From Anagrus nilaparvatae (taxonomy: Eukaryota; Arthropoda; Insecta; Hymenoptera; Mymaridae), in assembly GCA_022575985.1 (NCBI GenBank), contig JAKSXM010000272.1, positions 30,521,501 through 30,585,500 on the forward strand: a DNA stretch of 64,000 nt, read 5' to 3'. Position 1 is the first letter of the stretch, and the number at the start of each line of letters is the position of its first letter. The position numbers and the translations under genes are program-made. Below, piece after piece: positions 58,033 through 64,000 of the stretch. Below the pieces are notes generated by a model, which saw only the letters and a program-made list of their open reading frames with translations, was not told where the DNA came from and made no database searches.

Positions 58033-59547
58033 TTATTCAAGTAATGAAAAAAATGAACTATCGGTACTAATATTTGTTTCAATATCAATAGCTGATGAAT
58101 TTTTTCTATCTGCCGAGGGTTCAGCAAAGAATGCATGATGTTCCGATGCATCAAAAAGATGTTTATGCCCATGACCATGTTTATCGAAGTGGCTATGGTG
58201 GTGGTCTTCGTGGAATTTGTGGTGATGCTTGTGACCATGATGACTGTGGTGATGTTCTTCGTGTTTATGGTGTTCTTTGTGTTTATGACTCTCGTGATGT
58301 TTGTGATGTTCGTGATGCTTGTGTTTTTCGTGATGATGATGGGAATGTTTATGACCATGCTTGTGCTTATGTTTTTCTTTGTGTTCATGTTTGTGATGAT
58401 GGTCTTCGTGATGATGTTCTTTGTGATGTTCGTGGTGGCCATGTTTATGTTTATGGTGGTGATCTTCGTGATGCTTTTCTTTGTGTCCATGTTTATGGTG
58501 ATGGTGATGATCTTCGTGATGTTTGTGTTTATGCGCCTCTTTATGTTCCTCGTGATGATGATGACCATGTTTATGTTTATGGTGTTGATGATGCTTGTGT
58601 TTGTGTCCTTCGTGATGCTTGTGTTTGTGTTTGTGACCATGTTTTTCATGATGCTCTTCGTGGTGGCCATGTTTATGTTTTTCATGATGTTCTTCATGAT
58701 GTTTATGTGCATGCTTATGATGATGGCCTTCTTTATGCCCGTGTTTGTGTTTTTCTTTGTGTTCGTGCCCATGGTGATGGTGATGGGTTTCTGTTTCTTT
58801 GTGTTTATGATGATGGTGATGCTCGTTTTTGTGATGATGCTCGTGATGATGATGGTGCTCATTGTGGTGTGCGTGTTTGTGATGATGATGATGTTCCCCA
58901 TGGTGTTTATGCTCTTCGTGATGTTGGTGTTTTGAATGATGATGATGGCCATGTTTGTGGTGATGGCCTTCTTTGTGTTTATGCTTGTGTCCGTGCTTAT
59001 GCTTGTGTGAATGTTTATGTTTCTCTTTGTGGACTTCTTTGTGTTTCTCGTGATGCTTATGGTGGTGCTTGTGTTCGTGTTTGTGCTTGTGCTCTTCTTT
59101 GTGCTTATGGGATTCCTTGTGATGATGTTTATGATGGTGGGCGTGTTTTTCATGATGATGATGTTTCTCCTTGTGAGAATGTTTAGCATGATGGCCATGT
59201 TTATGCTTGTGTTTACTATGATGGCCGTGTTTGTGACTGTGTTTATGCCCGTGATGATGCCCATGGCTGTAATGACTGCCATGAGAAGAAAAGAACATAG
59301 CACCATCAGCAAAGTTGTCAGGTGATCTCTTTTGTATTGCAGAGGATGACTGCAGGACACCTGTAGTCTGCTTTATTATTGCAATTTTAGGTTGACTGTT
59401 ATCCGTCAGCAAATCCGTAAGATTATCTGACTTTCTATTAGTTGCCGTTACATTAATAACATTGGATAAATTATTATTTACAGTGAATGAGTCTGCAAGT
59501 TTAAACAGTAGAAATATCCAAAAAAATCTTCGTATCAATTCATTTAT
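58033..59547 (-). CDS. Secreted histidine-rich protein, paralog 1 (lysine-leaning)
   Basis: The exon begins after TTTGCAAATAG (acceptor ending at 59548) in phase 0 with ATA AAT GAA TTG. It runs 504 codons to TAA at 58033. RRFFWIFLLFKLADSFTVNN is a good signal peptide with cleavage likely after ADS. A ~60-residue propeptide-like stretch ends SSSAIQKRSPDNF, with KR a plausible convertase site. The His domain starts SHGSHYSHGHHHGHKHSHKH and ends HHHKFHEDHHHSHFDKHGHG; the tail is NISTDSSFFSLLE. The domain aligns without rearrangement to paralog 2, with Lys here where paralog 2 often has Asp, Glu or Gly. There is no Cys and no recognised enzymatic domain. Role unknown. The initiating Met must come from an upstream exon or, less likely, a non-ATG start. 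Confidence 0.8.
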   Translation of the reverse strand: MNELIRRFFWIFLLFKLADSFTVNNNLSNVINVTATNRKSDNLTDLLTDNSQPKIAIIKQTTGVLQSSSAIQKRSPDNFADGAMFFSSHGSHYSHGHHHGHKHSHKHGHHSKHKHKHGHHAKHSHKEKHHHHEKHAHHHKHHHKESHKHKEEHKHKHEHKHHHKHHEKHKEVHKEKHKHSHKHKHGHKHKHKEGHHHKHGHHHHSKHQHHEEHKHHGEHHHHHKHAHHNEHHHHHEHHHKNEHHHHHKHKETETHHHHHGHEHKEKHKHGHKEGHHHKHAHKHHEEHHEKHKHGHHEEHHEKHGHKHKHKHHEGHKHKHHQHHKHKHGHHHHEEHKEAHKHKHHEDHHHHHKHGHKEKHHEDHHHKHKHGHHEHHKEHHHEDHHHKHEHKEKHKHKHGHKHSHHHHEKHKHHEHHKHHESHKHKEHHKHEEHHHSHHGHKHHHKFHEDHHHSHFDKHGHGHKHLFDASEHHAFFAEPSADRKNSSAIDIETNISTDSSFFSLLE

Positions 59548-62249
59548 CTATTTGCAAAGAAATAAAAATAGATTAAAAGAAAATTTTATCTTATAAATAA
59601 TAATAAACCTGGGAGATAATATATTTTTCAAAATATTGTTCCTGTTTTCAATATTTTAATGTATCTGTGAAATACTTAAAACTTAAAAATTATTATAATG
59701 TAAAATTACCTGTAAAATATTTAAAATAAAATTAAACCTCTTATAATATATTTTTTAAATATTGTTCATCATGTTTTTAGTCATTTTTATTATGTGCAAT
59801 ACCTGTATTTAATTAATTAATAATTAGCAAAAGTTCTTTTTGCAACGTACAATAATATTTTTATAGTAAAATTAAAATTTCAAGAATTAGTAATACTTAT
59901 AGCTGCAATAAAGTATCAGAATCGCTGTAAAAAAATAGATAAACTTAAACTAGTGTTTTGTTCTCGTGTGCAACTTAAATTTTAATTATTTTAAATTTTA
60001 TTAGTGTTATTCAGTTTTTTTTTCTCCTTGTCACTCCAATAGAATAACTTTTTATGTTTCAAAAAATAAAATTAATTTTCAAAACAAAATAATACAAATA
60101 ATTTAATAATATTTTTTCAATTAAATTGTCCCTCAGGATTCAAAATTATATTAATTGCATGTAAATTAATAATTGTGATTCACTGATGTAAATTAACCTG
60201 GTAGTTATTTTGAAAATTTGATTAGATTTTTAATTATAGGGTGAAATTATGTAACTCATAATTACTACTCCTGATTATTGCTGAAAAGGATGTCAAAATA
60301 ACATTGTTTCTTATGGGACCAAAAATTTGCTCCATTAGAGCCCCTATTTAATAAATTTTAAGAATCTTATTATTTTGGTTTATGACCACTAATTTCACCC
60401 GTTAGTCAAAAATCCAATAATTTTAAAAATAACTTTCAAGCTAATAAATTCGTGAAAATAAAAATTAAAAAAAATAAATTGTTATTAAAAATTAAAAGTT
60501 GGTATAGTCTACTAATAAAAAATTGTAAAAATGTATTTACATTTTGGCCGAAAGTCATCAAAATTTAATTTCAATAAACAAATCCAATGAGGATATAGTA
60601 TAATTCAAGGAATAATTAATAATATAAAAGATAAAAAAAAAGTTAATTGAAATATAAATAAATAATCGATGATCTCAATTTTTTTCTAAATAATAAAACA
60701 CTCTCGATTCATACTTAATTAACTTTTTATACGTAAGGATAAATAATGCCAATATTTTTTTAAATGACTATCAGAAAAATTATATCTTAGTCATAATAAA
60801 AATAGTTTCAATAGTAAAAAAAAAAAAAAATTTCAAACAATAGAATAAGGTTATTTTTTGTTGTGTTAATTCAAAACAAAAAAAATTTCTATTTTATTTT
60901 TTAAAATTTCAAGTATAAATAATGTGTAATTAAAATATAATAAAAAATGATCAATCAAGTGATATATCTAAATATCATTTTTTTTTATCTTCATTATGAC
61001 ACTTTAAAACGTGACAGTACAAGACAAGTGAAATCAGAACGAACGTCATTAAAAAAAATGCATCTTTTATTAGAAAAAATAATTTCTAAACCGGGAAACT
61101 GGACCTTTCAACAAATCATTGTTTAACTAAATACTCGCTAATAACAAAACTTCCCTTTTCCTTTTTCCTGTCTTTAATTATACAATTAAAAATCTAAGTT
61201 TTCTATGCTAATTATTTCACTTGTAAATTAAAAACCGTTCGATCTCTTGTTAAACGAATCAACTTCCGTGTCTCTCGAGAAATTCTGTCATTCTGACCTA
61301 TACGTTTATTTTACATATGTAATTTTCATTGATCTTAATCTCGAGCTTATAAAACACAGCGGATGTCTGCTTCTGTTCGTTTTTTAGGTAATCATTCAAC
61401 AACAAAAATATTTAAATTTGACAGATTATCGCTACCTTTCTCAAAAAATTCAAATTGCGACATGAATTATACATGTTAATTTGTAATCGATCTATTTTTT
61501 TGTTCTTTAATTAAATTTTAATTAATTCACAAATTTATTTAGGCATTCATTTTTTTTTTTAACAATAATGGAAGGTCAGTTTTTATCTTCCTTTCTAGTT
61601 TAATTTTTTATAATTAAAAATTTATTGTAAGGTCACTTTGTATTATGTGTTTTTTACCTTGGATGAGATTATTATTGTATCTAAGAAAAAAAAGTTTTAA
61701 AAAATTCTATACTATTTTTACCAAAGTCATCCTTTTCTCGCTCTAAATAATTCAAAAAAAATGAAATTACCAAGTTGGTCAGTGATGTCTCACGGTGGGC
61801 AACCGCAAGAAATAGAGAAGCCAAAGAAACGTTATATCTCATTTTCTAACTTTGAGATTGAATATTTATGAAAAACGCCGCGAAGCTATTATAAAATTTA
61901 AGGAGGAAGAGCGTAGGCGCAAAACTGGTTTTCAATTTTTCCGTTCCGCGTCTATCCCTTTTTGTAATAAAAAAAAATTTCTTTCCTTTATTATTTACCT
62001 TGAGTGTCATCAGTAGTTGTAACAGCAATGTTTTCTTATACAAGTTTTTTTTTGCACTGATGTTGAAAGAAAAAAGTAAGTTGTCAGATTCAAAAAAAAA
62101 AAATTCACTTGGTCAATCAACACTTCCAATCCATAACTGTTATCACAAGGAAATGAAAAATAATTAAAAAAAAAAAAAAAAGTTGAACAAATAAAAAAAA
62201 TTTAATAACACTGATCAGCACAATATTTATAAGATGAGACCGAAACAAA
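59548..62249. other. AT-rich DNA upstream of the histidine-rich genes
   Basis: Expected to hold the promoter and first exon of paralog 1. On the minus strand candidate donors occur at TTTACAG|GTAATT (near 59710) and TACAG|GTATTG (near 59803), but no ATG-containing exon fits clearly. No other gene or repeat recognised. Confidence 0.4.
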
Positions 62250-62480
62250 CACGAACGTTTTGCCGGTCTGAGAGCAGCGGCAAGAGTAACTGGCGATGAG
62301 GCTGTCGCTCTGCTAGCTGCTGCTCCTGCTGCTGCTTGCGGCCGCTCTGCTTGGGATGGGCGGGGAGTAGGTTGGTAGGTGAACAGTCGCACGCCGCACA
62401 CGGCACGCGACCTGCCCTCCCCCTCGAATATACTACAGCTAGCTTGCTGCCGAACAAAGGAACCGGAACACTCCAAGTTA
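62250..62480. promoter_or_regulatory. GC-rich, CpG-containing island (possible promoter or 5' exon)
   Basis: In a genome that is otherwise strongly AT-rich, this ~230-bp block is GC-rich with many CpG (GCGGCCGC at 62338, GTCGCACGCCGCACACGGCA, CGCGACC). It also has a CTGCTGCTCCTGCTGCTGC run, which is CAG-type on the minus strand. Minus-strand frames are open across it but have no ATG or recognisable motif and run into AT-rich sequence, so I do not call a protein. It could be a 5' UTR/TSS region of the hamlet-type gene or of a neighbouring minus-strand gene (inference). Confidence 0.45.
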
Positions 62481-64000
62481 GGCAGCCCATTAAATAAAAT
62501 TAATCCCTCTATAATTATCCTTTCTGTCGCGTTTAATATATCGGGCGTTGGCGTCTAATGATGGGTTTTAAGCTCTCTGACACCTGAATTCCATTGTCAA
62601 CCGACCCTGAGGATCCATTCAAGTTTTGCGAAAAAAAATCTTAAAATTGCAAAATATTTAAATGTCGCAAGATTGTGTTTAAAAAAGACAAAAGAGAGTG
62701 AGAAAAATGTTATTTTTTTTCAATAAAAAAAATTACATAAAAAAAGTCTTTCGACATTATTATATTCTTATTACTTCGTCAAGTCATTGATCCTAAAAAG
62801 CAGGAAACCCATAAAACGATTTATATTATCTTAATAAATTTTTTAAAAACTATCAGGCACGCTTGGTTGCTAAAATTTATAACGAAAGCGTTCTTTTTTT
62901 TGGATTAACAAATCGCTCGATCCCTTTATTATATTTTTGCAATAATTTTTTTTAACAATAATAAAAATAACTTTAAATTATCTTTTTTTACTAAATTAAA
63001 AGAAAACGCCATTTATTTTATTTATTATTTTTATATTCTTTAAGCAAATTACGCACGCGGAACGATAGTGGATTGGTCGCGTCGTTGTGGGAGGAGCTGA
63101 AAAAAAATCATATATGATTATTAACTGTCAACGAATATCTTAAAAGTTCATGCGATGTAGAATATAAAAAAATAGTGTCTTGTAAAAAGAGTTTGTTTTT
63201 GAAGAATTTGAAGGTTTACGGGCGAGTAATCGCATTTAACACAATAAACTTTTTTAAAGCATTCTTAACATAATCTTTTATAAAAATTGGGCATGAAAGA
63301 CATCCTATCCAAATACTCTGCTCTTGCTGTTTTTCATTTTTTATGGAAAAGTCGAAATAGTATATTAAGTATCAAGGGAGCAAAACTTTTGCCGTTAGCG
63401 TGAAGCGGGGCACGAGTGCCATGTTAACGCTAATTTTTTAAAGTTTTTAGTCTAGGGTGCTTATATTATTTAGGTGTAAAATTCGTGCGTAAGACATGGT
63501 GTGGAATTTTTTTCGCTCTTTATACGACTCGGTAGGCAAAAACTATTGTCCGCAAGATGATTGAAAAACTTAAGACACTAGCGTTCGCTGATATGATTAA
63601 CAAATGAACACCAATAAATGGTTTCCTTTTTTACTAAACTTTAAACTGCAATCTTAAAATAATTAAGAATTTTTTGAATTTCTTTCAAATCAAAGAAAAA
63701 ATTAAAAGTTTATATAGAATGAAAAGGCTAAGAAGGCAAAAAAAAGACCAGAAACGGTTTAATCCAAAAAAAGAATTTAATTTTAGCAGATTTTTCGTTA
63801 GGTATTTTAATTATAATAGTACGATTTAGCTTATTTATGTACATCAGTATAATATTAATAAGTATTTATAGTACATAATTTCGTTTTTACTCTTTATATA
63901 GTCTCATAAAAACATTTCATTTGCGAGAAAAAAAAATGAATAACCTTCTGTCATTATAGTGATCACACTAATACCAAAACTTTTGCGCCCTTGAGACTTA
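62481..64000. other. AT-rich DNA, nothing recognised
   Basis: No open frame with a recognisable motif. Patches near 63040-63090 and 63380-63430 are slightly richer in GC but show no gene or RNA signature. Confidence 0.4.

Noticed and set aside
55744..59325. Long open frames on the plus strand and in a second minus frame over the histidine-rich genes
   Set aside because: CAT/CAC-rich coding DNA contains few stop trinucleotides in any frame, so V/D/Y-rich, V/M/F-rich and T/I/N-rich frames open by composition. Only the His frame has a signal peptide, non-repetitive ends and paralog conservation.
62200..62240. TATAAATA followed by TCAGTG on the minus strand as a core promoter
   Set aside because: The TATA-to-initiator spacing is about 17 bp, too short for a normal insect core promoter.
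62117..62490. Minus-strand frames through the GC-rich island
   Set aside because: No ATG at the start, no motif, and they run into A/T-rich sequence. GC content alone explains the open frames.

Overview
This is an AT-rich insect nuclear window, probably from a hymenopteran or a similar AT-rich insect. The insect call rests on a terminal exon of a hamlet/EVI1/PRDM16-type zinc-finger gene, a neuropeptide-GPCR terminal exon with a consensus splice acceptor, and insect-type retroelements (BEL/Pao, Penelope-like, LINE). The order is inference; nothing here names a species. No bacterial, phage or viral gene was recognised.

Layout. At 1-11 kb the only recognisable coding sequence is the last coding exon of a class A neuropeptide GPCR (+, 8837-9021), followed by what may be a spliced 3' UTR. 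From 11 to 49 kb the DNA is a dense nest of foldback/inverted-repeat elements, MITEs and dead transposons: a BEL/Pao pol remnant, a leucine-rich-repeat pseudogene, Penelope-like 3' ends joined head to head, a FLYWCH-MULE transposon with intact 8-bp target duplications, two LINE fragments, and four copies of a TG-microsatellite-bearing repeat family. From 49 to 64 kb transposons are few and real genes appear, all on the minus strand: the hamlet-type terminal exon (51528-52447) and, 3-7 kb upstream of it, two tandem paralogous genes for secreted, extremely histidine-rich proteins (55673-57310 and 58033-59547). A GC-rich, CpG-containing island at 62.25-62.48 kb may be a promoter or 5' exon.

Two things stand out. 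First, the tandem histidine-rich genes: each has a hydrophobic signal-like N terminus, a basic putative propeptide site, then about 380 residues that are roughly half histidine, alternating with Lys/Glu/Asp/Gly. The two proteins are colinear but differ mainly at charged positions. I cannot assign them to a known family; metal binding or pH-dependent assembly is inference from composition. Second, many palindromes carry an insertion in one arm only, so the other arm is an internal record of the empty site and lets target duplications and element ends be read directly. Examples are a 114-bp MITE in CTTAAG, a 168-bp MITE with an AT duplication, and a 6.2-kb macro-hairpin flanked by TTAA inside that same MITE family. 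One small TIR element is also seen once with a single 25-bp unit and once expanded to 24 units with higher-order structure.

Limits: all calls are from reading the sequence by eye. Ends of repeats are good to a few bases where a target duplication is stated and to tens of bases otherwise. Only terminal or partial exons of the true genes lie in view.
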